Below, piece by piece: positions 29,763 to 39,935 of a stretch of 64,000 nucleotides of DNA. Location of the stretch: contig NZ_AP021872.1 of the NCBI RefSeq assembly GCF_014218255.1, forward strand, positions 558,001-622,000, read 5' to 3'. Origin of the DNA: Mycoavidus sp. B2-EB. Lineage in GTDB: Bacteria; Pseudomonadota; Gammaproteobacteria; Burkholderiales; Burkholderiaceae. The notes under the pieces were generated by a model. It saw nothing but the letters and a program-made list of their open reading frames with translations. It was not told where the DNA came from and did no database searches. Each line of letters starts with the position of its first letter. Within the stretch, counting starts at the first letter, position 1. Position numbers and translations under genes: made by a program.

Positions 29763-31565
29763 TTAGAGAGTCAGCGTTGACAGTTGCTCCGCTAATACAT
29801 TTTCAGCGTGAGTTTCTTCGGAAAATGTTGGGGCTGGCTCACCGCGCGCACCTCTTTGCTTAAGCAGATGCTTATCGATGGGACTTAGATTTTGCGCACT
29901 TTGGATCGACATATAGGTTACGTTTAGTTCTGTGGGAAATGAATTCCAATGCAAACCAGTTTTTAAATCGCTCATTTTCCATAGTCTTACCGTTTTATCT
30001 TGGCTTCCAGAAGCAAGTATTTTTCCGTCTGGCGAGAAACTAAGCCCATTTATTATGGCGCTATGCCCTCTAAATGTATAAGAGGCGACGCCATCTTCTA
30101 CTCGCCACAATGTCGTCAAATTATCTTCCGTAGCTGCTGCTAGGAGCTTGCCATCTGGTGAAAATTTCACATTCCTTACATCACTATTATGTCCTTGCAA
30201 GGTATGTAATGCTTTTCCACTTTCCATGTCCCATAGCTTTATTCTTCCATGCTGGCCACCTGCGGCCAGAATTTGACTGTCGGGCGAGAAAGCTACGCTA
30301 TTGACAGGCTGACTTTCGTGCGAGAGAGGCACACTATTGAGCGAATCAGTGTGCTTTTCAAGCTCTATATAGTAGTGCTGTCTATATTCGCTCTCCATGA
30401 GCCATACTTGCAACGATTCTTCGAGTAGCCCTACCGCCAGGAATTCACCGTTTGGCGAGAAACTGATGCTCATTACCATATCGCCTTCTTCACGCCTTCC
30501 AATTTGACATAGCCCTTCACCGCTTTCTACGCTCCAAAGCGTTACATCGCCATCCATTCCCCCTGACGCAAAGTACTTGCCATCTGGTGAAAAATGTACG
30601 CTAGCTATATCCCCGGCATGCCCTCTAGGCGCATGCCATCTTCCGTCATTTTCCTGGTACAACTCTTCTCCATTTTCCGTGCCAACAGCTAACCACTGCC
30701 CATTCGGTGAGTAACAACAATCGCCAATCATACTACCCACCTCTATCGTAGGTAGCTCACCAAAGTTAACTTTAAACAAATTCGCTTGTTCCAAATTTGC
30801 CTCAAACAACTGTGCTCCACGGAAATTGACCCCATTTAAATTAGCTCTTTGAAATTGAGTATGGTTAAATATCCCTCCGCTTAAATCAGCGCCAGGTACT
30901 CGAATTCCGTTGAAATTCTGTCCCTCTAGATTGATGCCTGCTTTGACTAATAAGGTTAAGGCAGGCGCTGCTACGGGTTGTACCTCTTCTGTTTTTGAGC
31001 GCTGAACCCAATGCAGTAGTTTTTGCTTTAATACGGAATTTTGTTGGATACGGTTCTTTAAAACATCAAATATCTCTGGATCACAAATAAGAAACAGCAG
31101 CCTAAAGAACGCGCTTTTCTTTACGACTTGATCGGGCTGATCTGAGTCTAATAACAGCTTTAATTGGTCCAATGCAAGTTCTCGCCAGCGATCCTCCGAT
31201 TTGACAAAATCTTGGTGATATTCTGGTGGAATTCTTTTATGCAACAAGTGTAATTTTAGATCTAGTGAATCTAGTGGTTCACCATTACGAGTTGCCATAG
31301 TGAGTATTTCAAAGAGAATATTCTGGAATGGCGGTGCGAGAGGGTATGCTCTTAGTATCTCTAGGATTTTAACTTGCTCTACGGGTTCGTCGTTGTTGGT
31401 TAACACAGCTAACACTTTAAAGAAGGCTTGTTGTTCCGGCGAATCCAGAAAATCATTTTTTATTATGTCTTGAATTTCGACTGGCAATGAGCGTACAGAA
31501 AGCTTTGGCAAGTGTGCTGTATAGCACGTAGAAGGGACCGTAGCGCTACTCGATAAAGGTAACAT
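29763..31565 (-). CDS. WD40 / pentapeptide-repeat protein, candidate host-interaction protein
   Basis: From the ATG ending at 31565, preceded by AGGGGGTG, the protein is 600 aa. A helical N-terminal part (about 1-205) opens with SLPVEIQDIIKNDF, faintly like an F-box. A short pentapeptide-repeat block (about 211-269) has A(N/D)LxG units such as GADLSG, RANLNG, EANLEQA. About six to seven WD40 repeats follow (about 275-560), recognisable by FSPDG(K/Q)xLA and (V/K)xLW; examples are FSPDGKYFASGGMDGDVTLW and FSPDGKILASGSQDKTVRLW. No signal peptide or ATPase domain is seen. Proteins of this build occur in bacteria that live with eukaryotes, where they may scaffold host complexes; that role here is inference. 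Confidence 0.88.
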   Translation of the reverse strand: MLPLSSSATVPSTCYTAHLPKLSVRSLPVEIQDIIKNDFLDSPEQQAFFKVLAVLTNNDEPVEQVKILEILRAYPLAPPFQNILFEILTMATRNGEPLDSLDLKLHLLHKRIPPEYHQDFVKSEDRWRELALDQLKLLLDSDQPDQVVKKSAFFRLLFLICDPEIFDVLKNRIQQNSVLKQKLLHWVQRSKTEEVQPVAAPALTLLVKAGINLEGQNFNGIRVPGADLSGGIFNHTQFQRANLNGVNFRGAQLFEANLEQANLFKVNFGELPTIEVGSMIGDCCYSPNGQWLAVGTENGEELYQENDGRWHAPRGHAGDIASVHFSPDGKYFASGGMDGDVTLWSVESGEGLCQIGRREEGDMVMSISFSPNGEFLAVGLLEESLQVWLMESEYRQHYYIELEKHTDSLNSVPLSHESQPVNSVAFSPDSQILAAGGQHGRIKLWDMESGKALHTLQGHNSDVRNVKFSPDGKLLAAATEDNLTTLWRVEDGVASYTFRGHSAIINGLSFSPDGKILASGSQDKTVRLWKMSDLKTGLHWNSFPTELNVTYMSIQSAQNLSPIDKHLLKQRGARGEPAPTFSEETHAENVLAEQLSTLTL

Positions 31566-31906
31566 AAATGCACCCCCTAGAACTCGAATCGATGATGCAA
31601 AAATAGTTAATAAATAAAGCAAAACTTCTTGCTTTAAAGATTAGTGCATTTTTATTTTTATTCAAAAATGTTTTGCAGAGACTAAGAAAACTTAAAATAG
31701 CCAACTTGGATAGCTCTTTCATGCTCTTCAAGCGACAAGAAAGCTATCATTATATTTAGGTCGTGTATGCCTTGAGGTGCTACTGAATGGCTATGAAAGG
31801 TGTCCCAATTTTATCTCGAGAGCGAATACCTCTAATATAAAAATACAGATGCCGGATAGCTTCAGCGCGGCAATCTACTACAACTACCCGACTGCGCGTC
31901 TTTTTC
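31566..31906. other. Gene-free stretch between the WD40 gene and the solute-binding protein gene
   Basis: This 341-base AT-rich region must hold the WD40 gene promoter on the minus strand. I see no convincing gene, repeat or terminator. A short forward frame (31777-31995) runs into the 3' end of the next gene and has no family resemblance. Confidence 0.5.
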
Positions 31907-33001
31907 TCAACTCAGAAACCAACGGTTATAGCGCTCGACAATCGAACTATAATTATCCAGCCAATATAAAGCACTGCTGGGTATGCCTTTGTTGAAGTTC
32001 TCTGGATAAACTGCGAGGAATTTGGCGTGTTCTTTCTTGATATACTCAAAAGCGCTTGGCTGAGTCGGTGAAATTCCGTGCGGAGCTAGCAGCGCTTGTC
32101 GCTTCGGGTCGGTTGCAAAGCGGATAAATTCTCGGCATGCATCCGCGTTGGGAGTGCCTTTCAGGATGGTCCAGTTATCGTATCCGTAAATATGTTGATC
32201 CCAAGAAAACGCTATGGGCGCGCCAGATTTAATAGCGGATAGTGCGGCGGTTAGAAAAACCGGCATGACGTCTACTTCACGAACTTTTAAGAGGTGTTCC
32301 GCTTCTGGGGTGCTTTGCCACCAGACAGAAATATGTGGCTTGATTCTGTCGAGGCTATGAAATGCGCGGTCTAGATCGCAAGGGTAGACTGTGCTTGGCG
32401 CTACGCCATCGGCCAATAAGGCTTGTTCTACGGTATCGAAAGGAACTTTGCGCAGACCGCGCCGACCGGGAAAATTCTCTGCATCCCAAAAATCTTTCCA
32501 AGTTTGTGGTGGACGCTTTTGAAAGACGTCAGTTCGATAGGTCAGTACTGTAGAGTAGACATTCATCCCCACGCCATATGGCGACATAAACTGAGGCATA
32601 ATGGTTGAAACGATAGGATCGTGCTCTAGCCCATGCTTTTCTAAATAATTTTGCTGGCTGAGGATCGGAATCGCCCGATTTCCAAGGCAGGCCATGTTCC
32701 AGTTGTAATTTCCGGTATCGACCATAGACCGGATTTCTGCGATGGGTTCCGAATTTGATGGGATGCCGACCATCTCGATACCGAATTTTTCCTGGAAAGG
32801 TTTGAAGAGTAATTCTGTGGCGGCATAGTGCCATTCACCGCCCGAGGTGCGGATGACAATTCTTTGCGCGGCTTTTTCCTGTGCGATCTTTTGAGAGTTG
32901 ATGATAATCAGTGGCGCGCAGACTGCTGCTGCGCCTAATGCAGCTATTTTCTTGATGGTTTTGCGACGGCTAGAGCCATGTGGTGGATTTTTGTCATTCA
33001 T
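31907..33001 (-). CDS. ABC transporter substrate-binding protein, PotD-like
   Basis: This 364-aa periplasmic binding protein is of the spermidine/putrescine type. The N-terminus has a Tat-like signal, SSRRKTIKKIAALGAAAV (about 10-27). The mature part shows TWKDFWDAENFPGRRGLR (about 172-189), and YDNWTILKGTPNADACREFI near 272-291, both typical of the PotD/AfuA-like fold. It lies next to a LysR gene whose stop overlaps its start by 8 bases. No permease or ATPase gene adjoins it. It might serve the permease-ATPase pair at 36443-39417, which lacks its own binding protein. The substrate is unknown. Confidence 0.85.
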   Translation of the reverse strand: MNDKNPPHGSSRRKTIKKIAALGAAAVCAPLIIINSQKIAQEKAAQRIVIRTSGGEWHYAATELLFKPFQEKFGIEMVGIPSNSEPIAEIRSMVDTGNYNWNMACLGNRAIPILSQQNYLEKHGLEHDPIVSTIMPQFMSPYGVGMNVYSTVLTYRTDVFQKRPPQTWKDFWDAENFPGRRGLRKVPFDTVEQALLADGVAPSTVYPCDLDRAFHSLDRIKPHISVWWQSTPEAEHLLKVREVDVMPVFLTAALSAIKSGAPIAFSWDQHIYGYDNWTILKGTPNADACREFIRFATDPKRQALLAPHGISPTQPSAFEYIKKEHAKFLAVYPENFNKGIPSSALYWLDNYSSIVERYNRWFLS

Positions 33002-33959
33002 ATGGGGCTTCTGATATTGTGGTTAGATGACTGTTCTCAGCCAAAGGGTGGCGCGCAAAGATGGGGAGATGCGCACTGATTAATCTGAGTAATTGATGGA
33101 GCGGTGGCAAAAGCGGTTTGCCGCGCCTGACGATGAGAGCCAAGCTAGCGGCTTGAAAACTAGGATGGTCGATTTCAAGCGCAACTAGCTCTCCGGATTT
33201 AATTTCTTCAAATGCCGAGAAGGCTGACATAAATACTGCACCTGCATCGGTACAAGCAAATCTTTTGCGAGCCGTGGTCGAATTGCTAATAAACACAGGG
33301 GGTTGGAGTTCAATTTTTTCTGTTTTGGCGACGGACTGCACCATCTGGCGTAAAGCACCCGTAGCAGGTAATGAAAGGGGGTAGCGGATTGCTTCGGCAA
33401 AGGTTACTTTGTGTTTGTTGGCGAGCGGATGTTTTTTATTCACCAACATATATAAGGGCAAAGGTACGCGCGCAAAATAATTGATATGTGGGGAGTCTTG
33501 GTAAACACAGAGTATCCCTATATGGGAAATATCCTCGAGAATTTGATTGATGATTTTATTGGTTTCGAAATTTTCTTCAATATGAAGGTGAATATCGGGG
33601 TATTGAGCCCGGAAATTGTTAAATACACTGATGAGAGCGCCAACAAAGGTAGGGTGTATCGCCAGGTGGATGTTGCCCTGGTGCATGTTGCGCAGCTCGT
33701 GTAAGCCTCTTTCCAAATTTTCTTTTAAATCACAGTTGCCGCGATAATATTTGAGTAACAACTCTGCTGCCTCGGTGGGCACGACGCCACGGGGCCGCCG
33801 TTCGAATAGCTTGAATCCGATCTCTTCTTCCAAGAGTCTAATTTGACGCGTAATCACCGACGAGTCCATATTCAAATTGTCCGCTGCCTCTCGAATTTTT
33901 CCGCATGTACAAACTTCGTAGAAGTAACGTAATCGCCGCTGATTAATTTCTGGGATCAT
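32994..33959 (-). CDS. LysR-family transcriptional regulator
   Basis: This 321-aa protein has an N-terminal winged helix-turn-helix: MIPEINQRRLRYFYEVCTCG, then KIREAADNLNMDSSVITRQIRLLEEEIGFKLFERR in parts (about residues 21-55). An effector-binding domain follows. It is transcribed just upstream of the solute-binding protein gene with an 8-base overlap, so the two are coupled. It likely regulates uptake or use of that protein's ligand. This is inference from position. Confidence 0.92.
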   Translation of the reverse strand: MIPEINQRRLRYFYEVCTCGKIREAADNLNMDSSVITRQIRLLEEEIGFKLFERRPRGVVPTEAAELLLKYYRGNCDLKENLERGLHELRNMHQGNIHLAIHPTFVGALISVFNNFRAQYPDIHLHIEENFETNKIINQILEDISHIGILCVYQDSPHINYFARVPLPLYMLVNKKHPLANKHKVTFAEAIRYPLSLPATGALRQMVQSVAKTEKIELQPPVFISNSTTARKRFACTDAGAVFMSAFSAFEEIKSGELVALEIDHPSFQAASLALIVRRGKPLLPPLHQLLRLISAHLPIFARHPLAENSHLTTISEAPYE

Positions 33960-34814
33960 TTTTTTTACTTTCCTTCAGGCGTTATTCACATGACGAGAAA
34001 AATACAACGTACAGTCTCTTAGCAAGGTACTCAACGAATATGGCTCAGTGTCTTATATGAATGGGACTGGGCTGCAAGGTAATTTTAGGGGTAGATGAAT
34101 TGTTTTACAGATTATTTGGAGCGTAAATTCGCATCGCTAATCGCCTCGCGGAAAAATATGAAAGCTGCATAATTGATGCGTCATTTCAACGATTTAAGGA
34201 TTGGCTATAAACGATTCATTATCTCTCAAGCATCCTGCTTTGAGATCAACTAGGTAATTAGCCTTTACCCTTTAAATATGTACTCTGGATTAGGATACTA
34301 GCATTACTTTTTCCTTCTCATCAGTATTTTTTGATTTTCGATGGCTTTGTGGTTTCCTGCTTTAAGGCATAGACCTTGTTAAAAAGATCCTTCATTTCTT
34401 TTAATGCAGCGGAGCTTTAAGAGATGGATCGATGCGCTATTCTAGTGCCATCTGATGGATGACGAGCGCAAAATTTGAGCGCTAGCGCTGAAAAACGCTC
34501 CGCATTGTGAGCGTCTACTCAACTGGACTCAGTGCGATACCCGCTTGCCCACTTTGAGGTTAGAGAGGGCCATTGATTTGATTAAGATTGAGCGCGCGAC
34601 TTCGGGAAACAATCCAGCCTTGCTAATCTTTCAAGCTGCTTCATTGAAGCCCTTATATAGTTTTTGCTCAAGCTACAATGACCATGGTGCTCGTCTGCCG
34701 ACACACAAATTTTCAGAGTGATTTGCAACTGTCACCGGGTTAGATAGCGTAATTTCTGCCGCGGCTTGCGCTGGCTGAAAGCAAATTTTTTAACCAGAGA
34801 AGAGGACAATTGCA
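33960..34814. other. Gene-poor region with possible decayed coding sequence
   Basis: These 855 bases contain no intact gene. On the minus strand a coding-like run ends at a stop at 34321-34323 (ALKEMKDLFNKVYALKQE in its last part), and another at about 34560-34660; neither extends far before a stop. A palindrome AGCGCTAGCGCT lies at 34478-34489. The region probably holds a long-dead gene plus the promoters of lysR and sodC. I could not name the parent gene. Confidence 0.45.
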
Positions 34815-35363
34815 ATGAAAAAATACATCCGCTGGACAACTATGCTGGCTATTTTAGCCGGGGTAAATATATCTACCGCATTTGCTGAGCAGTTATCGAT
34901 TCCTATTTACGCGGTTGATGCAACGGGTACCGGTAAGTCATTAGGCAAGGTCTATGTCAGCGAAAATCCGCATGGGCTGATTTTTACACCTGAATTAGCG
35001 GGCTTGCCGCCGGGTATTCATGGCTTTCATATTCATGAAAATCCATCTTGTGCACCGGGGATGGGGCCCAAAGGGCCGGCCGCCGGACTGGCCGCTGGAG
35101 GGCATTGGGATCCACAGAAAACCAAGCGTCACGCTGGCCCTTATAGCGATGATGGACATTTAGGCGATTTGCCCGCACTGTATGTTGGTGCGGATGGGCG
35201 CGCTACTTATCCGGTGCTAGCTCCGCGCTTGAAGTGGCTCAAAGAAATCCGCGGGCGCGCGTTAACGGTCCACCTGGATGGCGATAATCATAGCGATAAC
35301 CCAGCGCCATTAGGCGGTGGCGGCGCGCGCCTGGCGTGCGGCGTGATACCTGGCGCGTCTTAA
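34815..35363 (+). CDS. sodC: Periplasmic Cu/Zn superoxide dismutase
   Basis: SodC converts superoxide to peroxide and oxygen in the periplasm, protecting against external superoxide such as that made by a host. The protein is 182 aa with a signal peptide ending near AFAEQ (residue 24). The metal ligands lie in [11 protein letters not shown] and the [17 protein letters not shown] stretch (including the zinc-loop His and Asp). The C-terminal [19 protein letters not shown] and RLACGVI complete the signature, with the disulfide cysteines in the first and last blocks. AGAGGA precedes the ATG. Its stop is one base from the convergent fbp. Confidence 0.95.
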   Translation: MKKYIRWTTMLAILAGVNISTAFAEQLSIPIYAVDATGTGKSLGKVYVSENPHGLIFTPELAGLPPGIHGFHIHENPSCAPGMGPKGPAAGLAAGGHWDPQKTKRHAGPYSDDGHLGDLPALYVGADGRATYPVLAPRLKWLKEIRGRALTVHLDGDNHSDNPAPLGGGGARLACGVIPGAS

Positions 35364-35364
35364 A

Positions 35365-36375
35365 TCAACTCATCTCGTGATGATAACGCGTCACGCGGTC
35401 AACTTCATCTTTTGACCCAAGAAAAACCGCAACTCGCTCGTGTAATTGGGTTGGGATAAGCTCGAGAATGCGCTGCTGACCATTGGTCGCAGCGCCATGC
35501 GCTTGTTCCACGATAAAAGCCATTGGGTTCGCCTCATACATTAGGCGTAGCCTACCTGGTTTAGCGGGATCACGTTGGTCTGCTGGATACATAAAAATCC
35601 CGCCACGATTCAAAATACGATGTACATCGGCGACCATGGATGCGACCCAACGCATATTAAAATCTTGTTTGCGCTCCCCGTCTTTGCCCATCAGCAGTTC
35701 GTTGATATAACGTTGCACCGGCGGATGCCAGTGCCGTGCATTTGAGGCATTGATTGCATATTCATGAGTGGTGTGTGGGATCCGTATATTACTCTGCGTA
35801 AGAACCCATGACCCTAGTTCTCGATCCAGCGTAAAACAGTGTACGCCATGGCCTGTGGTGAGCACCAACACAGTTTGCGGACCATAAACCGCATAACCTG
35901 CAGCCACTTGTTGCGTACCTGCTTGCAAGAACGACTGCTCATCAGGTGGTCGAGTCTTATCTGTGTGACGCAATACCGAGAAAATTGTACCAATTGACAC
36001 ATTCACATCGATGTTGGATGAACCATCAAGTGGATCAAATAGCAGTAAGTATTCGCCTTTAGGGTAGTGGTGTGGAATCAGATGAATGTGCTCAAGCTCT
36101 TCGGACGCCATGGCGGCGAGGTTGCCCCCCCATTCATTGGCTTCGAGCAGAATGTCGTTTGAGACCACATCGAGCTTTTTTTGCACCTCGCCTTGCACAT
36201 TTTCACTGCCAGCACTGCCTAAGAAGTTACCTAGCGCGCCTTTACCAACATAATGGCTGATCATTTTGCAAGCGCGCGCCACGACTTCAATTAAGAGCCG
36301 TAAATCAGCCGGGAGGCTATCGTGTTGGCGTTGTTGTTCAATTAAATATTGAGTAAGCGTAATTCGGCCCTGCAT
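35365..36375 (-). CDS. fbp: Fructose-1,6-bisphosphatase class I
   Basis: Fbp hydrolyses fructose 1,6-bisphosphate to fructose 6-phosphate in gluconeogenesis. The protein is 336 aa, the normal length. Metal-binding motifs are ASEELEHI and [20 protein letters not shown] (about residues 107-126 for the latter). [26 protein letters not shown] and GGIFMYPAD, in parts, hold substrate-binding residues. It lies between sodC and the ABC transporter genes. Confidence 0.96.
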   Translation of the reverse strand: MQGRITLTQYLIEQQRQHDSLPADLRLLIEVVARACKMISHYVGKGALGNFLGSAGSENVQGEVQKKLDVVSNDILLEANEWGGNLAAMASEELEHIHLIPHHYPKGEYLLLFDPLDGSSNIDVNVSIGTIFSVLRHTDKTRPPDEQSFLQAGTQQVAAGYAVYGPQTVLVLTTGHGVHCFTLDRELGSWVLTQSNIRIPHTTHEYAINASNARHWHPPVQRYINELLMGKDGERKQDFNMRWVASMVADVHRILNRGGIFMYPADQRDPAKPGRLRLMYEANPMAFIVEQAHGAATNGQQRILELIPTQLHERVAVFLGSKDEVDRVTRYHHEMS

Positions 36376-36442
36376 CGGGTGACTCCCAAAAAGCGTCTAA
36401 ATCGCCGCGATATTACCAGTTTGCGCAATCGGCGCCCTAACT

Positions 36443-38305
36443 TTATTTGACGCTGTGGCGGCGTAGCCGATCCGCGCAGCCAATAATAATCGCCACGAAA
36501 AAAAACAAACAAGTTGAAACTGCGGCAATTGTGGGTGATACATTTAATGTAATTTCATCCCAGAATTGCTTAGGTAGCGTGGCACTCAGCCCGCCTGTTA
36601 CGAAAAGAGCGATGGTTAATTCGTCAAATGAAGTTGCAAAGGCAAACAAAAAAGCGGATGCCAGGCCCGCAGATAAAATCGGGAAAGTAATATAACGTAA
36701 AGTCTTTAACCGGCTAGCGCCGAGGCTTTGTGCTGCCGTGTCGAGCTGAACATCATAATTTTTAAGTACGGCCATGATGGTGATGACAACATAAGGCAGA
36801 GCGATTGTGGTGTGGCCAAGCACTAAACCAAACATCGAGCCGACCAGACCTAGCTTAGCGAAAAGATAAAAGAACCCAATCGCTAGAATCATTCTGGGCA
36901 CAATCATGGGCGTCAAAATAAAACCCAGCAGCGCCACTTTCCAACGGAAGTTTGAGCGCGCTAGCAAAAAAGCTGCGGGCGTGCCAATCAGCATCGATAA
37001 AAATCCTGTGCTAATGCCAATTAAGATCGAACGTATCGCAGCATGGCTCCAATTAGGGGAATCGAAGACGGCTTCATACCATTGCAATGAAAAACCACGC
37101 GGTGGCCAATCGATGGCGCGGCTCTCAGTGAAAGAAATAGGAATCATCACGAGAATCGGGGCAATCAAGAACGCTAACATGGCGATTGCGGCAATCCGCA
37201 GTACCCATCCTTGCTGTTCCGGATGAGGGCGTTTTTGCGCTGATTTTTTAATCCGGATGCGGTCGCTCCACGAGCGCGCATGACGCCAAAGGCTACCCAG
37301 GCCATCGAAAAGATCGGCTAAACGTTCCAGTATCCAATAACCAGCGCGTCGTATTTTCATATGGGTGTAGCGAGGCGCATGCTGGGCAGTTGAGGGTTTT
37401 TCTCCAGCAAAGCTCGAGAGCCCTATCAGCCGACTATATAAAACAAAAACGGCTAATACTGCAACTAGCAGCAGCATTGAAACAGCACCGGCAAAGCCCC
37501 AATTCAGGGTGCTCTGAATTTGGTCCATGATAATTTGCGTCATCATGATTTCTTTGCGTCCACCCAACAAGGCGGGGGTGATGAAAAAGCCGATTGAAGT
37601 CACAAATACCATGAGCGCCGCGGCTGCTACCCCAGGCAAAGAGAGCGGAAAATAAATCGTCCAAAATGCCCGCGCCGGTTTTGCGCCTAGCGTCAATGAG
37701 GCGCGAGGCAAGGTGCGGTCAATATTTTTCATGACGGACAGCATGGTTAAAATGGCCAACGGCATCATGGCATGAATCATGCCCGTGAGAACCGCTGGAA
37801 AATGGTACAGTAAATTGAGCGGAGCTTCTGTCATACCGGTTAAAGCCAGTATTTGATTGACCATGCCATTGCGGCCCAAGAGCACCATCCAACCAAAAGT
37901 ACGCACCAGAAAGCTCGTCCAAAATGGTAAAAGAACCCAAAATAGTAAGGAGCTTTTGAATTTTGACGGAGCAAAAGTAATTAGATAGGCAACTGGATAA
38001 CCGCCCACGACAGCAAATAAAGTCGTATAGGCTGCCGTTTTGAAGGTGATGGCCAATACTTGCAGATAAACCGGCGACAAAAAAAGTCGACTGTAATGCG
38101 CCAGCCCTAACTTCCCTTCAGGTTGAAAACTGAGTCCTAGCAACTGGGTGATGGGAAGTGCCAAGGTCACCAACAAGTAAATGATGATAGGGGCGCCGAG
38201 ATAAAATTTTGAATTGCGCAGCACTCTTAAGAGGATGCGCCAAGCCCGCGTTAGGGGGGCTTTTTGATTGACTAAGGCTGGCCCGTTTAGCTCAGTTTGC
38301 CTCAT
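36443..38305 (-). CDS. Fused ABC transporter permease (PotB-PotC type)
   Basis: This 620-aa protein holds two complete permease domains that are separate genes (potB, potC) in most polyamine-type transporters. The first domain is about residues 35-300, with the EAA loop LGAKPARAFWTIYFPLSLPG. A charged linker of about 70 residues follows. The second domain is about 370-615, with the EAA loop LGASRLKTLRYITFPILSAG. Each half has about six membrane helices. It overlaps the ATPase gene stop by 4 bases. The substrate is likely a polyamine or similar cation, not proven. Confidence 0.9.
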   Translation of the reverse strand: MRQTELNGPALVNQKAPLTRAWRILLRVLRNSKFYLGAPIIIYLLVTLALPITQLLGLSFQPEGKLGLAHYSRLFLSPVYLQVLAITFKTAAYTTLFAVVGGYPVAYLITFAPSKFKSSLLFWVLLPFWTSFLVRTFGWMVLLGRNGMVNQILALTGMTEAPLNLLYHFPAVLTGMIHAMMPLAILTMLSVMKNIDRTLPRASLTLGAKPARAFWTIYFPLSLPGVAAAALMVFVTSIGFFITPALLGGRKEIMMTQIIMDQIQSTLNWGFAGAVSMLLLVAVLAVFVLYSRLIGLSSFAGEKPSTAQHAPRYTHMKIRRAGYWILERLADLFDGLGSLWRHARSWSDRIRIKKSAQKRPHPEQQGWVLRIAAIAMLAFLIAPILVMIPISFTESRAIDWPPRGFSLQWYEAVFDSPNWSHAAIRSILIGISTGFLSMLIGTPAAFLLARSNFRWKVALLGFILTPMIVPRMILAIGFFYLFAKLGLVGSMFGLVLGHTTIALPYVVITIMAVLKNYDVQLDTAAQSLGASRLKTLRYITFPILSAGLASAFLFAFATSFDELTIALFVTGGLSATLPKQFWDEITLNVSPTIAAVSTCLFFFVAIIIGCADRLRRHSVK

Positions 38306-39417
38306 TTGATGTCAATCCTCTGTGACTCTTGTGGAATGGCTACAGCGTCTGCTGCATTCCAGGTCAGGGTAAGCGGTTCGCCGTGCTGACGCGGCGAGCA
38401 ATGTCCTTGGGTCAGTTCCGCAATCACGAGTTGGGTTCCTCCTTGGGCGGATAAGTAAGATTTACTGGTGGCGCCAGTGACAACGAAATCGGTGAGCGTT
38501 GCTTGAATCCTATTTTGGTTTAAGTCATGATTTGTGCTCACCTGAAAGTGTTGTGGTCTAATCATGACGTCGATGTGGCTGCCAGGGGCGATGGGTTTAC
38601 CATTCGAAGTTGCAATGCCAATGCCAGGCATCCCGTTTAATGTGAAAAGCACGGTTGTGCCATCTACTTGTTCGACGCGCGCTGGCAATAAATTGGATTC
38701 GCCAATAAAATCCGCCACAAAAGCAGTTTGTGGGCAGAAATAAAGCTCGATCGGCGTACCCAACTGCTCAATCTGGCCTCCATTCATCAAGCAGATGCGA
38801 TCGGACATGGTCATGGCCTCTTCTTGATCATGCGTAACATAAAGAATTGTTGTGCCTAGCTCGCGATGGATGCGTTTAATCTCCAATTGCATTTGGTTGC
38901 GTAATTTTTTATCCAATGCGCCAAGCGGTTCATCCATCAAAATAATCGATGGACGATATACCATGCAGCGGGCTAGGGCGATGCGTTGTTGTTGTCCGCC
39001 GGACAATTCACGCGGAAAACGGTGGGCTACATGAGGTAGCTCGACTAACTCAAGGACGTGCGCAACCGAGTGCTTAATTTCGCGCGCGCCGAGCTTGCGC
39101 ATTTTGAGGGGAAAGGCAATATTCTCAGCCACTGTCATATGCGGGAATAATGCATAGTTCTGAAAAACCACGCCAATATCCCTTTCATATGGCGGATTAT
39201 GAGTGACATCGACCCCGCCAATATGAATCCGACCTTCATCGGGCTGCAAGAGTCCTGCAATCAAGCTCAGCAGCGTTGTTTTACCTGAACCGGAAGGACC
39301 CAGCAAGGTTAGAAACTCTCCTTCCGATACGACCAGATCTGTTGGCGCTAATGCGATGACAGTGCCGTATTGCTTCCCAAGCTGATGAGTTTGTAATAAT
39401 TTTGATGGTTCGGACAT
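38302..39417 (-). CDS. ABC transporter ATP-binding protein, PotA-like
   Basis: This 371-aa ATPase energises the fused permease. It shows Walker A GPSGSGKTTLL (about residues 39-49), the Q-loop VFQNYALFPHMTV, signature LSGGQQQR, Walker B IILMDEPLGALD and the switch histidine in VTHDQEEA. A C-terminal TOBE-like domain (about 285-360) is typical of PotA. It is first of the two-gene set, with a probable dead gene just upstream. Confidence 0.93.
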   Translation of the reverse strand: MSEPSKLLQTHQLGKQYGTVIALAPTDLVVSEGEFLTLLGPSGSGKTTLLSLIAGLLQPDEGRIHIGGVDVTHNPPYERDIGVVFQNYALFPHMTVAENIAFPLKMRKLGAREIKHSVAHVLELVELPHVAHRFPRELSGGQQQRIALARCMVYRPSIILMDEPLGALDKKLRNQMQLEIKRIHRELGTTILYVTHDQEEAMTMSDRICLMNGGQIEQLGTPIELYFCPQTAFVADFIGESNLLPARVEQVDGTTVLFTLNGMPGIGIATSNGKPIAPGSHIDVMIRPQHFQVSTNHDLNQNRIQATLTDFVVTGATSKSYLSAQGGTQLVIAELTQGHCSPRQHGEPLTLTWNAADAVAIPQESQRIDIK

Positions 39418-39450
39418 TAGAAAATTTGGTCAAAATGCGAGGGTTAATTT

Positions 39451-39724
39451 TTACTGCATAAAGGTTGGTCCAAAGGTCAAATTCTTCAGTTCTTTTTCAT
39501 CCACATGTTTCCTCGCTATTATGCATTACCAGGCCAGTATACCGATCTGAGTTTATTTTCTCAATCTGAGGCGATATCCCGCTGGGTAAATCTATAGGGT
39601 AGTATGCCCTTACACATAACTTGCTGAGCGCGCGAAAACTAGATGCTTTGAGTTGTGTATAAGGGTATAGGTAGAAAGAGTGGTGCGTAATTAAATTGGC
39701 GCAGTATTGCATATTTAAAGCCAT
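39451..39724 (-). pseudogene. Possible remnant of a decayed gene upstream of the ABC ATPase
   Basis: On the minus strand, a frame from 39724 ends LPSGISPQIEKINSDRYTG plus a few residues. Near 39500 an overlapping frame continues ARKHVDEKELKNLTFGPT and stops at 39451. It reads like one coding sequence broken by a frameshift, ending 33 bases before the ATPase start. Polyamine-type operons usually have the binding-protein gene here. That parentage is a guess; I found no clear homology. The rest of the gap to 40008 holds only a regulatory box. Confidence 0.3.
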
Positions 39725-39911
39725 AGATTAATTATGTTAGGTTCTGAGCTTCGTATTTTTAATAAATGATTTAAATAAATCATGATAAATTCTTACTTGG
39801 TAACATATTTAAAATCATTAGCGGTTAAGTAATGATTTATCACTGTTGCCGACGAAATAGCCATAGAATGAGTGATTAGAGCGTTTAACGTAGCACGTAG
39901 ATAAGGATGCA

Positions 39912-39935
39912 TTCGGGTTTTGTTGAATAATTTCG
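39912..39935 (+). promoter_or_regulatory. hrpII-box-like site 1 (TTCG-N16-TTCG)
   Basis: TTCG at 39912-39915 and TTCG at 39932-39935 are separated by exactly 16 bases, matching the hrpII box bound by HrpB-type AraC activators of type III secretion genes in Ralstonia. A -10-like TAGTCT starts 31 bases after the box (39967-39972). The box is 73 bases upstream of the gene at 40009 and points toward it. Confidence 0.65.

Noticed and set aside
31777-31995. Forward frame overlapping the solute-binding protein gene end
   Set aside because: Antisense to a recognised gene and without supporting signals.
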